64,000 bases of DNA from Vicingus serpentipes (GCF_007993035.1 NZ_VOOS01000002.1:372001-436000); one strand, 5' to 3'. Positions 33,201 to 42,159 are shown, counted from the first letter of the stretch. Notes: generated by a model from the letters alone, not told the origin. Program-made: numbers and translations.

Positions 33201-34025
33201 AATGGAACTTGGGGTGCAGTTATTTCAACTGCTACTGCGGGAACAATTACTTATACATTTACTCCTTCTGGCTCGGGATGTGCTACTAACACAACTATGG
33301 ATATAGATGTTACATCTTCTATCATTCCTACTTTTACTCAACTTGGACCATATTGTATTGGTGATACTCCAGATGTTCTTCCTACTACTTCTAATAATGG
33401 TGTTAATGGAACTTGGGGTGCAGTTATTTCAACTGCTACTGCGGGAACAATTACTTATACATTTACTCCTTCTGGCTCGGGATGTGCTACTAACACAACT
33501 ATGGATATAGATGTTACATCTTCTATCCTTCCTACTTTTACTCAACTTGGACCATATTGTATTGGTGATACTCCAGACATTCTTCCTACTACTTCTAATA
33601 ATGGTGTTAATGGAACTTGGGATGCAGTTATTTCAACTGCTACTGCTGGCACAATTACTTACACATTTACACCTTCTGGTTCTGGATGTGCTACTAATAC
33701 TACTATGGATATAGATGTTACATCTTGTTCACAAACAGTTACTCCAATTGAGCCTAATGTCATTATTCCAACTGTGTTTACGCCTAATATTGATGGTTAT
33801 AATGACCAATTCAATATTACAGGTGTAGGAATAACATCTTTACAATTTAAAATCTATAATAGATGGGGACAATTAATTTTTGAATCCAATCAATTAAATG
33901 AAGGTTGGAATGGTCGTACAAACTCAGGAACAGAAGTACCTGAAGGAACTTATTATTTTATTGCCACTGTTACAACAACTAATGGAGAAGAGACTCATCA
34001 TGGTTCCGTAACTTTAATTAGGTAA
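30225..34025 (+). CDS. T9SS-secreted adhesin-like protein with tandem repeats and gliding-type C-terminus
   Basis: Surface protein of 1266 residues. The ATG at 30225 gives a signal peptide (NIFLICSLFILSTLHAQ); an upstream TTG only lengthens it. Order: an N-terminal beta-rich domain (about 20-230), a glycine-rich region (about 230-500), an Ig/PKD-like part (PPVSSFQSSDSTLCIGSC near 605), another Ig-like domain, then six nearly identical units of 68 residues (about 762-1169) and a T9SS type B (gliding motility-associated) C-terminal domain (VFTPNIDGYNDQFNI, IYNRWGQLIFES, GTYYFIATV). Each repeat has two cysteines (PYCIGDT and GSGCATN). A role in adhesion or motility is inferred from this architecture. 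Confidence 0.88.
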   Translation: MKNIFLICSLFILSTLHAQRGKDGDPVFSSTAFVNAYTFLTADANAGDTSITVNNSALNSNFSSNITSGDLVMIIQVQGVSIIDMAHPGQTPDWGRITNYNNCGNYEFVQVESVPNSTTLNFDCGLTNNYTSAGNVLVIRVPRYNTLTINPGGILTTTPWDGISGGILAIEVLGNTIINAPGKIDVSELGFRGGIAYDPTLVISGSDRYADASRVEGAEKGEGIAGDAANFNNRKFNRGAAANGGGGANAHNAGGGGGANAGNINIWNNGVGNPDISSANYIQAWDMENTITGLNSSTVSSGGGRGGYSFLQNNQNVLTVPPGDPSWGSSKREAVGGLGGRPLDYSTGKIFMGGAGGAGEGNDNQAGYGGNAGGMIFLKTFNTVSGDGDIISNGEDGGNSFGNATIGQLAGKDGAGGGGAGGTILIQTTSTVSLTGQIIANGGNGGNQILTAGLFATKDEGEGPGGSGGGGYISISAGSPTMNIIAGINGISDAPYVSNFPPNGATNGGNGITEIGTLTSFDITASDVGICPNTSASLTATITGTSPAGITIEWYDAEFNGNLLETGANFTTPSLSSNTTYYVKSCPGNFTIPVNVTINACGTPPVSSFQSSDSTLCIGSCIDFTDLSTNSPTSWKWYFFGSDSLTSSQENPLNICYNTAGNFDVALVSTNSSGSDSLYIPNFITVNPLPSVIANATDTTICSGDSIILFGSGAINYNWDNSVSDSIIFAPSNTQLYTVIGTDNNLCQNTDTITIHVQSLTTPTFTQLGPYCIGDTPDVLPTTSNNGVSGSWDAAISTAAAGTITYTFTPSGSGCATNTTMDIDVTSSITPTFTQLGPYCIGDTPDVLPTTSNNGVNGTWDAAISTAAAGSITYTFTPSGSGCATNTTMDINVTSSITPTFTQLGPYCIGDTSDVLPTTSNNGVNGTWDAAISTAAAGSITYTFTPSGSGCATNTTMDIDVTSSITPTFTQLGPYCIGDTPDVLPTTSNNGVNGTWGAVISTATAGTITYTFTPSGSGCATNTTMDIDVTSSIIPTFTQLGPYCIGDTPDVLPTTSNNGVNGTWGAVISTATAGTITYTFTPSGSGCATNTTMDIDVTSSILPTFTQLGPYCIGDTPDILPTTSNNGVNGTWDAVISTATAGTITYTFTPSGSGCATNTTMDIDVTSCSQTVTPIEPNVIIPTVFTPNIDGYNDQFNITGVGITSLQFKIYNRWGQLIFESNQLNEGWNGRTNSGTEVPEGTYYFIATVTTTNGEETHHGSVTLIR
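32508..33731 (+). repeat. six tandem 204-bp repeats inside the adhesin-like gene
   Basis: Units start at 32508, 32712, 32916, 33120, 33324 and 33528, all in frame (68 codons each). Bases 33168-33323 and 33372-33527 (156 bases of units 4 and 5) are identical, including synonymous positions. Confidence 0.92.
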
Positions 34026-34038
34026 TAAAAAACAAATA

Positions 34039-34069
34039 AAAAAGCCGGAGTATAAACTCCGGCTTTTTT
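34039..34069. terminator. bidirectional intrinsic terminator
   Basis: AAAAAGCCGGAGT / ACTCCGGCTTTTTT hairpin with T-runs on both strands, between the convergent adhesin and dnaK genes. Confidence 0.9.
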
Positions 34070-34091
34070 CTTGATTAAAAGAAACTGTTTA

Positions 34092-35993
34092 TTACTTCTT
34101 TTCTTCAGTTACTTCTTCAAAGTCAACATCTGTTACTTCATCATCTCCACCGGAAGCATTCTCTGCCCCTGCATCTGCTTGCGCTCCTTCTTGTTGTGCA
34201 CTATACATTTCTTGAGATGCAGCTTGAAAAACAGTATTTAACTTTTCTATTCCAGCTTTCATTGCTTCCAAATCTTTAGCTTCATGTGATTTTTTCAACT
34301 CAGCTAAAGCATCTTCAATTGGTTGCTTTTTATCTGCAGGAATTTTATCTCCATATTCTTTCAATTGCTTTTCTGTTTGGAAAATCAAACTATCAGCTTG
34401 ATTAACTGTATCTGCATTTTCTTTTGCTAATTTATCGGCCTCAGCATTTTCCTCTGCTTCACGTTTCATTTTAGCAATTTCATCATCGCTTAGTCCAGAT
34501 GAAGCTTCTATTCTTATACTTTGCTCTTTCCCTGTAGCTTTATCCTTTGCAGAAATATTCATCAAACCATTAGCATCAATATCAAATGTCACTTCAATTT
34601 GAGGAACTCCTCTTGGTGCTGGTGGAATATCTGTTAATTGAAATCTACCTAATGATTTATTGTCATTAGCCATTGGTCTCTCTCCTTGCAGCACATGTAT
34701 ATCCACTGCAGGTTGATTGTCGGAAGCTGTTGAGAATGTTTCGGATTTTTTAGACGGTATAGTTGTGTTTGCCTCAATTAATTTAGTCATTACTCCTCCC
34801 ATTGTTTCAATACCCAATGATAATGGTGTAACATCTAATAATAAAACATCCTTAACTTCTCCTGTTAAAACTCCTCCTTGAATAGCTGCACCAATCGCAA
34901 CAACTTCATCAGGATTTACTCCTTTACTTGGCTCTTTTCCAAAGAATTTTTTCACAGCATCTTGAACTGCTGGAATTCTTGTTGAACCTCCTACCAATAT
35001 TATTTCATCAATATCACTTGTTGAGTAACCTGCATTTTTTAATGCTGATTTACAAGGCTCAATAGTTCTTTTAATTAAACTATCTGCTAACTGTTCAAAT
35101 TGAGATCTACTTAATGTTCTTACTAAGTGTTTTGGACCTGCAGCAGTTACTGTTACATATGGTAAGTTGATTTCTGTTTGAGTGGTACTTGAAAGTTCAA
35201 TTTTAGCTTTTTCTGCGGCTTCTTTTAAACGTTGAAGAGCCATTGGATCTTTACGTAAATCAACAGATTCATCTTTATTGAATTCATCAGCTAACCAATC
35301 AATTATTACTTGATCAAAGTCATCTCCACCTAAGTGAGTGTCTCCATCTGTAGATTTCACTTCAAAAACACCATCACCTAATTCCAACACAGAAACATCA
35401 TGAGTACCACCACCACAATCAAAAACTGCTATTTTCATATCTTGATCTTTTTTATCAAGACCATAAGCTAATGCTGCTGCAGTTGGCTCATTAATAATTC
35501 TTTTTACTGTTAAACCTGCAATTTCTCCAGCTTCTTTTGTAGCTTGTCTTTGAGAATCGTTAAAATATGCTGGAACTGTAATTACAGCTTCAGTTACTGT
35601 TTGCCCTAAATAATCTTCTGCAGTTTTCTTCATTTTTTGAAGAACCATTGCAGAAATTTCTTGAGGAGTATATAACCTATCATCAATTTTTACTCTTGGA
35701 GTATTATTATCACCTTTTTCTACCGTATAAGATGATCTTTTAATTTCTTCAGCAACTTGATCGAAAGAGTTCCCCATAAAACGTTTTATTGAAGAAATCG
35801 TTTTAGTTGGATTTGTAATCGCTTGACGTTTTGCTGGATCACCTACAGCTCTTTCTCCTCCTTCAATAAAAGCTACTATCGAAGGTGTTGTTCTTTTACC
35901 TTCAGCATTAGGAATTACCACTGGCTCATTTCCTTCCATTACAGAAACACATGAGTTTGTTGTCCCTAAATCTATTCCAATAATTTTACCCAT
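34092..35993 (-). CDS. dnaK: molecular chaperone DnaK (Hsp70)
   Basis: Hsp70 chaperone of 633 residues, normal length. The ATPase domain opens with [19 protein letters not shown] and carries [38 protein letters not shown] (phosphate 2 region; DLGGGT is the commoner form) and [13 protein letters not shown]. The linker is [19 protein letters not shown], then the substrate-binding domain ([20 protein letters not shown]) and an acidic lid tail ending [12 protein letters not shown]. grpE and dnaJ are not adjacent. A 30-bp inverted repeat (36051-36080) lies in its promoter region. Confidence 0.98.
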   Translation of the reverse strand: MGKIIGIDLGTTNSCVSVMEGNEPVVIPNAEGKRTTPSIVAFIEGGERAVGDPAKRQAITNPTKTISSIKRFMGNSFDQVAEEIKRSSYTVEKGDNNTPRVKIDDRLYTPQEISAMVLQKMKKTAEDYLGQTVTEAVITVPAYFNDSQRQATKEAGEIAGLTVKRIINEPTAAALAYGLDKKDQDMKIAVFDCGGGTHDVSVLELGDGVFEVKSTDGDTHLGGDDFDQVIIDWLADEFNKDESVDLRKDPMALQRLKEAAEKAKIELSSTTQTEINLPYVTVTAAGPKHLVRTLSRSQFEQLADSLIKRTIEPCKSALKNAGYSTSDIDEIILVGGSTRIPAVQDAVKKFFGKEPSKGVNPDEVVAIGAAIQGGVLTGEVKDVLLLDVTPLSLGIETMGGVMTKLIEANTTIPSKKSETFSTASDNQPAVDIHVLQGERPMANDNKSLGRFQLTDIPPAPRGVPQIEVTFDIDANGLMNISAKDKATGKEQSIRIEASSGLSDDEIAKMKREAEENAEADKLAKENADTVNQADSLIFQTEKQLKEYGDKIPADKKQPIEDALAELKKSHEAKDLEAMKAGIEKLNTVFQAASQEMYSAQQEGAQADAGAENASGGDDEVTDVDFEEVTEEKK

Positions 35994-36050
35994 TGTATTT
36001 AAATTTTAATTTGTAAACATTTTTAATTGCTAAGCAACAGTCAAATCTTA

Positions 36051-36080
36051 TGCCATTGGATTTTGATTGAAAATATGGCA
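36051..36080. promoter_or_regulatory. candidate operator upstream of dnaK
   Basis: TGCCAT and ATGGCA are separated by 18 bases. On the minus strand the inner arm directly precedes TAAGATTTG, a one-base-longer version of the TAnnTTTG -7 element, so a protein bound here would cover the promoter. It is not the CIRCE sequence of HrcA. The regulator is unknown. Confidence 0.4.
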
Positions 36081-36104
36081 GTTTTAATAGTAAGATCTTT
36101 ATTT

Positions 36105-36132
36105 AATGACATTATCAATGACATTAAGTCAT
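36105..36132. repeat. short direct and inverted repeats between dnaK and the lipoprotein gene
   Basis: AATGACATTA occurs twice, 12 bases apart (36105 and 36117); the second copy is also half of ATGAC-ATTAA-GTCAT (36118-36132). Confidence 0.35.
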
Positions 36133-36166
36133 AAAAAAAGCTTCAACCCATATTTAAGTTGAAGCT
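36133..36166 (-). terminator. intrinsic terminator of the lipoprotein gene
   Basis: On the minus strand AGCTTCAAC / GTTGAAGCT with a ten-base loop is followed by a run of seven T. Confidence 0.8.
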
Positions 36167-36187
36167 CGTTCTTAATCAAATTATTTA

Positions 36188-37264
36188 TTATTGCCAACAA
36201 ATAGGTGCAGGAGGATTAGCTCCTGCAGATCGAGGACTACAAAAATTCAACCCCATAGTCAAAATCTTTTTAATTGTTTCATCTCCTAAATTAATTCTTC
36301 CATCGTAACCTGTCTCACCAAAATCAGGTCTATTTGACTTTTCTAATTGAACATTTCTTGATGAAAATAAACCTAACCCATTTGAAATATTTGTAAAATC
36401 TACTGACGAAGTATTTGAAGGAGCATTAACACTCATATATGTACTCATATCAACTCCTGCTGAAATCAATTCAATTTTACAACTATTTAATCTTCTGTAA
36501 TCAAGGAAAGGAATATTTGCTGCAACATTGTTACTTATTGCATCAAAAAAGACATCTCCAGTTAAATAAAATTCTAAATCAATATCATTTAAGTTAGCAA
36601 GTTCTTCACCCATTGATATTCTAAAAGATTTTTCGACCGAATCTTGTCCATTAGTATAAACTTCCATATAACTAAAAACAAGAGAGGCTTTTATTCTACC
36701 TACATTCTCTCCCTCTTTAACTTTTATGTTTTCAGGAGTATAGCTAGAACCATTAAAAAAGTTTAAAGTGTTAAAATCTGTAGTACTTGCGCTTGAAACT
36801 TTTGCGCCTTTTGGTATTGCTGTCTCGGAAGAAATAACTTTATCTAGGGAAGGGTTGTATATAGAAAGCTTAAATATATTATTTGAATTTAAACTAGGTT
36901 CAGTAAACTTGTATAGAACGTTTGTAGTATTATCAAAAACACCATTTTCTTTAGGCACTTCATTTAATGTTCTTTGAAGTGAATAAGATTTCACAAAGAC
37001 ATTGGAAGAAGTATATTCTTCAACTTTTACAGATATTTCACCTTCAGAATAATTATAATTTGATGCATTTGCTGCTAAATCATTAGCACTACCTTCACCA
37101 ATAAAACCTTTGTTAATTTTAATATAATGATCTGTTTCACTTGGATTTAACAGTCCATAAACAACAGTCATATCTTTATATTCAGCATTTGTTTTAATCT
37201 CAGTTTCGCAAGAAAAGAAAAAGAAGGATAAAGCTAGAAATGTAAATGTTGTAATTTTTCTCAT
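36188..37264 (-). CDS. lipoprotein of unknown function (DUF4249-like style)
   Basis: Exported protein of 358 residues. The signal peptide ends in the lipobox FFFSC (Cys about 19). The mature part is beta-rich; its opening (MTVVYGLLNPSETDHYIKIN) resembles DUF4249 and related Bacteroidota lipoproteins that start with a Val-rich strand and a YIKIN segment. No catalytic motif is seen, and the C-terminus holds two cysteines (NFCSPRS and PICWQ). Promoter: TTTG (37314-37317) and TAAATTTG (37290-37297) with 16 bases between. It is monocistronic with its own terminator. The family link is weak. Confidence 0.75.
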   Translation of the reverse strand: MRKITTFTFLALSFFFFSCETEIKTNAEYKDMTVVYGLLNPSETDHYIKINKGFIGEGSANDLAANASNYNYSEGEISVKVEEYTSSNVFVKSYSLQRTLNEVPKENGVFDNTTNVLYKFTEPSLNSNNIFKLSIYNPSLDKVISSETAIPKGAKVSSASTTDFNTLNFFNGSSYTPENIKVKEGENVGRIKASLVFSYMEVYTNGQDSVEKSFRISMGEELANLNDIDLEFYLTGDVFFDAISNNVAANIPFLDYRRLNSCKIELISAGVDMSTYMSVNAPSNTSSVDFTNISNGLGLFSSRNVQLEKSNRPDFGETGYDGRINLGDETIKKILTMGLNFCSPRSAGANPPAPICWQ

Positions 37265-37289
37265 GTTATTAATAAATAATCTTAGCTTA

Positions 37290-37317
37290 CAAATTTATCA
37301 TTTTAAATTTAACCAAA
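37290..37317 (-). promoter_or_regulatory. promoter of the lipoprotein gene
   Basis: On the minus strand TTTG (37317-37314), 16 bases, then TAAATTTG (37297-37290), 25 bases before the ATG. Confidence 0.6.
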
Positions 37318-37326
37318 CATATTTTG

Positions 37327-37334
37327 TAGCTTTG
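37327..37334 (+). promoter_or_regulatory. -7 element of panB promoter
   Basis: TAGCTTTG, which leaves a leader of about 65 bases before the ATG at 37404. Confidence 0.45.
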
Positions 37335-37403
37335 TCTTATATATATTTTATTAGTGGTTAATAAGCTAATTAAACGGTTTAATATTTAAAACAAAAGGTA
37401 CTT

Positions 37404-38222
37404 ATGTCTGTTCACAAAAGCAATGTAAAAAGGATTACAACTCACGTTTTACAAGAGATGAAATTAAAAGGTGAAAAAATAGCGATGCTTACAGGCTATG
37501 ATTTTTCAATGGCAAAAATAATTGATAACGCAGGCATTGACATAATTTTAGTTGGTGACTCAGCATCTAATGTTATGGCAGGACATGAAACCACTCTTCC
37601 TATTACCTTAGACCAAATGATTTATCATGCTTCTTCTGTTATTAGAGCTGTAGAGAGAGCATTAGTTGTTGTTGATTTACCTTTTGGAGCTTACCAAGGA
37701 AACTCAAAAGAAGCGCTAACCTCTTCTATTCGAATTATGAAAGAATCTGGTGCTCATGCTGTAAAACTTGAAGGTGGTGAAGAAATTTTAGAATCTGTAA
37801 AAAGAATACTATCTGCTGGTATTCCTGTAATGGGCCACTTAGGCTTAATGCCTCAATCTATATATAAATATGGAACTTATGTTGTTAGAGCTAAAGAAGA
37901 TGAGGAAGCAGATAAACTAATTGAAGATGCTAAACTTCTAGAAGAAGCAGGTTGTTTTGCAATTGTTTTAGAAAAAATACCAGCTAACTTAGCAGCAAGA
38001 GTAGCTCAAGAAGTTAAAATACCAGTTATAGGTATTGGAGCAGGAAATGGTGTGGATGGTCAAGTTTTAGTTGTGCACGATATGCTTGGTATTACTCACG
38101 AGTTTAGCCCTAGATTTTTAAGAAGATACAACAACCTTTATGAAGAAATAAAAGGGTCGGTAGAAAACTATATTAAAGATGTAAAAACACTAGACTTTCC
38201 TAATGATAAAGAACAATATTAA
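37404..38222 (+). CDS. panB: 3-methyl-2-oxobutanoate hydroxymethyltransferase
   Basis: Enzyme of 272 residues that makes ketopantoate from alpha-ketoisovalerate and methylene-tetrahydrofolate, the first committed step of pantothenate and CoA synthesis. TIM-barrel blocks are [14 protein letters not shown] (about 25-38), [41 protein letters not shown] and [20 protein letters not shown]. The metal-binding Asp lies in LVGDSAS and the catalytic Glu in IVLEKIP. panC is not adjacent. A weak terminator follows. Confidence 0.97.
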   Translation: MSVHKSNVKRITTHVLQEMKLKGEKIAMLTGYDFSMAKIIDNAGIDIILVGDSASNVMAGHETTLPITLDQMIYHASSVIRAVERALVVVDLPFGAYQGNSKEALTSSIRIMKESGAHAVKLEGGEEILESVKRILSAGIPVMGHLGLMPQSIYKYGTYVVRAKEDEEADKLIEDAKLLEEAGCFAIVLEKIPANLAARVAQEVKIPVIGIGAGNGVDGQVLVVHDMLGITHEFSPRFLRRYNNLYEEIKGSVENYIKDVKTLDFPNDKEQY

Positions 38223-38233
38223 ATTTTGACAAA

Positions 38234-38264
38234 AGTTTAAAGTCAAAGACTTTTAAAACTTTTT
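38234..38264 (+). terminator. imperfect intrinsic terminator after panB
   Basis: AGTTTAAAGTC / GACTTTTAAAACT with a bulge and AAA loop, followed by TTTT. Confidence 0.5.
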
Positions 38265-38298
38265 GTTGTAAATCAAAACAATTTTTTAAATTTAACCT

Positions 38299-39879
38299 AT
38301 GAAGAAAAGTTTACTTCTTTTTTTTATAGGTTTTTTTATTGCATGTGGGTATAATTTACATGCCCAAAAACTTCATTATGAACTACCTGAAAATGCTTCA
38401 AAACTATATAATTCTGGGAATTATGTAAAAGCATTAGAAATTTATAGAAGTCTACATAAAAAAAATCTTAAAGATTTAAAAAACACTTTCTATTTTGGAG
38501 TTTGCTTGATAAATACTCATCAATATGATGACGGTATAAAAACTTTAGAAAAAATAGCTTCGAATAAGAATTGTCCTGATGAAGTATGGTTTCATTTAGC
38601 AAAAGGTTACCACTTTACTCTCCGATTTGATAAATCAATTTCTTACTTCAAAAAATTTATAGCACTTAGCAAAGATGAAAAATTAATCAATGAGTCAAAT
38701 CGACTTATTGAAATGTGTTTAAATGCTAAAAAATTAGTTAACAATCCAGTGAATGTAAACTTTGAAAACATTGGTGATCGAATTAATTCTAAAGGAAAAG
38801 ATTATTTACCATACATTACTGATAATGAGTCCTTACTCCACTTTACTACAAGAAGAGAAGGCACTACTGGAAGGATTTATGATATGGAAGGTTATTATAC
38901 ATCAGATATTTATACTGCAAAATATAAATATGAAAAATGGAGCAAAACACGTTCTGTGGGGTTCCCTAATTCTTATGGGAATGAATTTACTGCTGGAGTT
39001 TCGGAAGATGGTGAAAAAATATTTTATTACTTAAACAACCCTGACAATAAAAATATACTTCATATTTCTAGAAAAAGTAAATCTTCTTTTAAAAAATCAG
39101 AAGAAATTAAAAGTAAAAGCATTAATAATAAAGCTAGCAATCAAAATGCTGCAACGATAACAAACGATGAAAGCACATTGATATTTAGTAGCGATAGAAC
39201 TGGTGGTACTGGTGGTTATGATTTATACATCTGTAAAAAGCTTCCTAACGGAAAATGGGGTGAAGCTTTAAATTTAAGCTCAAATATAAACTCTCTCTAT
39301 AATGAAAACTACCCTTATTTAACTGATAATGGTAAAACTTTATATTTTGCTTCTGATGGATTTAACAGTATGGGAGGTTACGATATTTTTAAATCTACTT
39401 TGAATGAAGAAACAAACGAATGGTCTTCTCCAACAAATATTGGTTACCCAATAAACACTCCTATTGATGACTATAACATTTGTTTTACAAACGATAAAAA
39501 ATTTGCTTATGTAGCTGCAATTAGAAACGATTCTTATGGAGACTATGACATTTATAAAATAAATTTTGAAGAAACTCCTGCTCAATTATCAACAATTAAA
39601 GGCTATGTTTTAAATGCTGATTCAACTATATTAACGAATTCTATTCATATTGAAGTTTTTAATACTGAAACAGGAGATTTACAAGGTATTTATGATAGCA
39701 ATAAAAAAGGTAGCTACATAATGATTTTACCTCCGGGGCAATACAACTTAGTTGCTGAAATTCCAAATCTAGGAACCTATCAAGAAAAATTAAGTATTAA
39801 AGATAGAAAATTATTTAAACCTGAAATATCCCGAAATATTCGAATTAACTTTGTTCATGATAAAGAACAGAGCCACTAA
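38299..39879 (+). CDS. exported TPR-PD40 repeat protein (PorE-like, no OmpA domain)
   Basis: Exported protein of 526 residues with a signal peptide (about 1-23, ending NLHAQ). TPR-like helices cover about 25-140 (LYNSGNYVKALEIYRSLH, FYFGVCLINTHQYDDGI). PD40/TolB-like propeller strands follow (YLPYITDNESLLHFTTRRE, ATITNDESTLIFSSDRTGG, NYPYLTDNGKTLYFASDG). A carboxypeptidase-regulatory-like beta domain is at about 430-515 (IKGYVLNADS...GSYIMILPPGQY). This is the order of the T9SS protein PorE, but the C-terminal OmpA peptidoglycan-binding domain is absent and the chain ends soon after. An envelope role is inferred. Confidence 0.82.
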   Translation: MKKSLLLFFIGFFIACGYNLHAQKLHYELPENASKLYNSGNYVKALEIYRSLHKKNLKDLKNTFYFGVCLINTHQYDDGIKTLEKIASNKNCPDEVWFHLAKGYHFTLRFDKSISYFKKFIALSKDEKLINESNRLIEMCLNAKKLVNNPVNVNFENIGDRINSKGKDYLPYITDNESLLHFTTRREGTTGRIYDMEGYYTSDIYTAKYKYEKWSKTRSVGFPNSYGNEFTAGVSEDGEKIFYYLNNPDNKNILHISRKSKSSFKKSEEIKSKSINNKASNQNAATITNDESTLIFSSDRTGGTGGYDLYICKKLPNGKWGEALNLSSNINSLYNENYPYLTDNGKTLYFASDGFNSMGGYDIFKSTLNEETNEWSSPTNIGYPINTPIDDYNICFTNDKKFAYVAAIRNDSYGDYDIYKINFEETPAQLSTIKGYVLNADSTILTNSIHIEVFNTETGDLQGIYDSNKKGSYIMILPPGQYNLVAEIPNLGTYQEKLSIKDRKLFKPEISRNIRINFVHDKEQSH

Positions 39880-39893
39880 CGATTATTTATTTG

Positions 39894-40595
39894 ATGACAA
39901 CACTTGAAAATCTTGAAATACTATATGAAGACAATCATATAATTGCAATTAATAAAAGGTCATCTGATATTGTTCAAGGAGACAAAACTGGAGATATCCC
40001 CCTAAACGAAATTGTAAAAAAATATATCAAAATAAAATACAATAAGCCAGGCGATGTTTACTTGGGAACTATTCATCGTATTGACAGACCTGTTAGTGGA
40101 ATTGTTTTGTTTGCAAAAACAAGTAAAGCTCTTGAAAGGTTAAACAAAATGTTTAAAGAAAAGACAATTCAAAAAACCTATTGGGCAATAGTAAAAAACC
40201 GACCAGAAAAAAATGAATCTCATCTCATTCATTTCTTAAAGAAAAACGAAAAAAATAATAAATCTAGTGCTTTTATAAAAGAAAAAGGCGACGCAAAAAA
40301 ATCTGAATTAAAATACAAGGTAATACATAAGTTTGACAACTTTTTTTTACTGGAAATAACTCCATATACAGGACGTCATCATCAAATTAGAGTGCAATTA
40401 TCTGCAATTAATTGTCCTATCAAAGGCGATTTAAAGTATGGTTTTAATCGTTCAAATAAAGATGCTTCAATTAGTTTACATGCACGAAAAATTGAGTTTA
40501 TGCATCCTGTAAAACAAGAACCTATTTCAATTATTGCAAATCCAAATACAGCAGATAATTTATGGAATGAAGCTGTAAAAATGTTTAACAACTAA
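39894..40595 (+). CDS. RluA family pseudouridine synthase
   Basis: RNA-modifying enzyme of 233 residues that isomerises uridine to pseudouridine in rRNA or tRNA. The catalytic aspartate is in GTIHRIDRPVSGIVLFAKTS (about 62-81), with the usual HRLDxxxSG form. Other family blocks are YEDNHIIAINKRS near the start, YWAIVKNRP and the TPYTGRHHQIRVQLS region (about 160-174). There is no S4 domain, as in the RluC/D-like short forms. The ATG at 39894 is preferred to the adjacent TTG. Target site unknown. It follows the PD40 gene by 14 bases. Confidence 0.92.
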   Translation: MTTLENLEILYEDNHIIAINKRSSDIVQGDKTGDIPLNEIVKKYIKIKYNKPGDVYLGTIHRIDRPVSGIVLFAKTSKALERLNKMFKEKTIQKTYWAIVKNRPEKNESHLIHFLKKNEKNNKSSAFIKEKGDAKKSELKYKVIHKFDNFFLLEITPYTGRHHQIRVQLSAINCPIKGDLKYGFNRSNKDASISLHARKIEFMHPVKQEPISIIANPNTADNLWNEAVKMFNN

Positions 40596-40701
40596 TTTTT
40601 TAAGCTTAACATTTTTTAACAAAAAATATACACGAAACTCTTTACAGATAACGTTTTGAGGCTAAACTTTGTAATAAGTTTAACATTTAAAATCTGTAAA
40701 A

Positions 40702-42159
40702 ATGAAAAAAATTATTAAACCTACCCTGGCTTTAATTAGCCTATTAACCTTAAGTGGTTTTCTATCTGTAGTTATTTACAAATCTTTATTCCAAGAAGAA
40801 AAAATAAAATACATCGAATCAACCCCGCCAATAAAACCATTATTAACTTCAAGCAATACTATAAATGGATTTGCAAATTTTGAATATGCGGCAGAAATGA
40901 GCATTAATTCGGTTGTGCACATAAAAACTAAAACCGAAGTTAGACATCAATCAGACCCTTTACTTGAGTTCTTTTATGGTCGATCTCAACATTATGCACC
41001 TCGAGCAGTTCAATCATCAGGTTCGGGTGTATTGATTTCAAATGATGGGTATATTGTTACAAATAATCATGTAATTGATGGTGCTAATAATATTGAGGTT
41101 ATACTTAATAATAAAAAAACTTATAATGCTGAAATTATTGGTAGTGATCCAAATACTGACATTGCATTACTAAAAATAGAAAGTACTGATTTACCTTATA
41201 TTGAGTATGGAAATTCAAATGACATAAAAATTGGTGAATGGGTGCTTGCAGTAGGAAATCCATTTAACCTTAATTCAACAGTTACTGCAGGAATTATTAG
41301 TGCAAAAGGAAGAGATATTAATATATTAAAAAATGACCCTTATACTGGGATTTCAGCAATAGAATCATTTATCCAGACGGATGCAGCAGTAAATCCTGGT
41401 AACAGCGGAGGGGCTCTTGTAAATACAAATGGTGAATTAATTGGAATAAACACTGCCATTCAGTCAAATACAGGTTCATATACAGGATATTCATTTGCTG
41501 TGCCTGTTAATATTGTCAAAAAAGTTGTTAGAGATTTAAAAGAATTTGGAACTGTTCAACGTGCATTCATTGGTGTTAGTATTGCTAATATTGATGAAGA
41601 TTTAGCAAAAAAAATAGATATTTCAGATTTATCTGGTGTTTATGTAAATGGAGTAACAAAAAATGGATCCGCAGCAAAAGCTGGAATTAAAAATGGAGAT
41701 ATTATTAAAAGAATTGGCAATAAACAAATAAGTGATGTTCCTGAACTACAAGAACAAATTGGTCAGTTTAGACCTGGAGATAAAATTTCGATTGTATTAT
41801 TAAGGGATAATGAAGAATTAGAAATTGATCTTACACTAAAAAACTTTAATGGAGATGAAGAAATTATTAATAATTCAGAAAATGAGATTATTAAGAAATT
41901 AGGTGTTCAACTTGTAGAGTTAAGTCAAAAAGAGTTGAAAAATTTAAACATAACTAATGGAGTTAAAGTAAATCAACTATACAATGGAAAACTAAGATCA
42001 ATAGGTATTAATGAAGGTTTTATAATTACAAAAATTAACCACGAAAAAGTAAATTCTATAAAAGAAATATCTTCTGCCCTATCAAATATAAAAGGAGGCG
42101 TATTATTAGAAGGTCAATATGAAAATGGAAAGAAAGAATATTATGGATTCGGATTATAA
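40702..42159 (+). CDS. Deg/HtrA-type periplasmic serine protease
   Basis: Protease-chaperone of 485 residues that degrades misfolded envelope proteins. An N-terminal hydrophobic segment (about 8-27) serves as signal or anchor. The catalytic triad is His123 (TNNHVIDGA), Asp153 (NTDIALLK) and Ser235 (NPGNSGGALV). Two PDZ domains follow: the first around 280-375 (VNGVTKNGSAAKAGIKNGDI), the second degenerate at about 400-480. Length is close to E. coli DegP. It is monocistronic with a good terminator. The promoter region contains TAAACTTTG, a near match to the -7 consensus. Confidence 0.95.
   Translation: MKKIIKPTLALISLLTLSGFLSVVIYKSLFQEEKIKYIESTPPIKPLLTSSNTINGFANFEYAAEMSINSVVHIKTKTEVRHQSDPLLEFFYGRSQHYAPRAVQSSGSGVLISNDGYIVTNNHVIDGANNIEVILNNKKTYNAEIIGSDPNTDIALLKIESTDLPYIEYGNSNDIKIGEWVLAVGNPFNLNSTVTAGIISAKGRDINILKNDPYTGISAIESFIQTDAAVNPGNSGGALVNTNGELIGINTAIQSNTGSYTGYSFAVPVNIVKKVVRDLKEFGTVQRAFIGVSIANIDEDLAKKIDISDLSGVYVNGVTKNGSAAKAGIKNGDIIKRIGNKQISDVPELQEQIGQFRPGDKISIVLLRDNEELEIDLTLKNFNGDEEIINNSENEIIKKLGVQLVELSQKELKNLNITNGVKVNQLYNGKLRSIGINEGFIITKINHEKVNSIKEISSALSNIKGGVLLEGQYENGKKEYYGFGL

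Noticed and set aside
32695-33714. Five plus-strand frames of 67 codons, Leu-rich, in tandem
   Set aside because: They are the second-frame reading of the 204-bp repeats of the adhesin-like gene; their regular length only mirrors the repeat unit.
32508-33731. Tandem repeats considered as a CRISPR array
   Set aside because: The 204-base units are coding, in frame and nearly identical throughout, with no short repeat/variable spacer pattern.
37335-37403. Riboswitch in the panB leader
   Set aside because: The leader of about 65 bases is AT-rich with no recognisable conserved fold.
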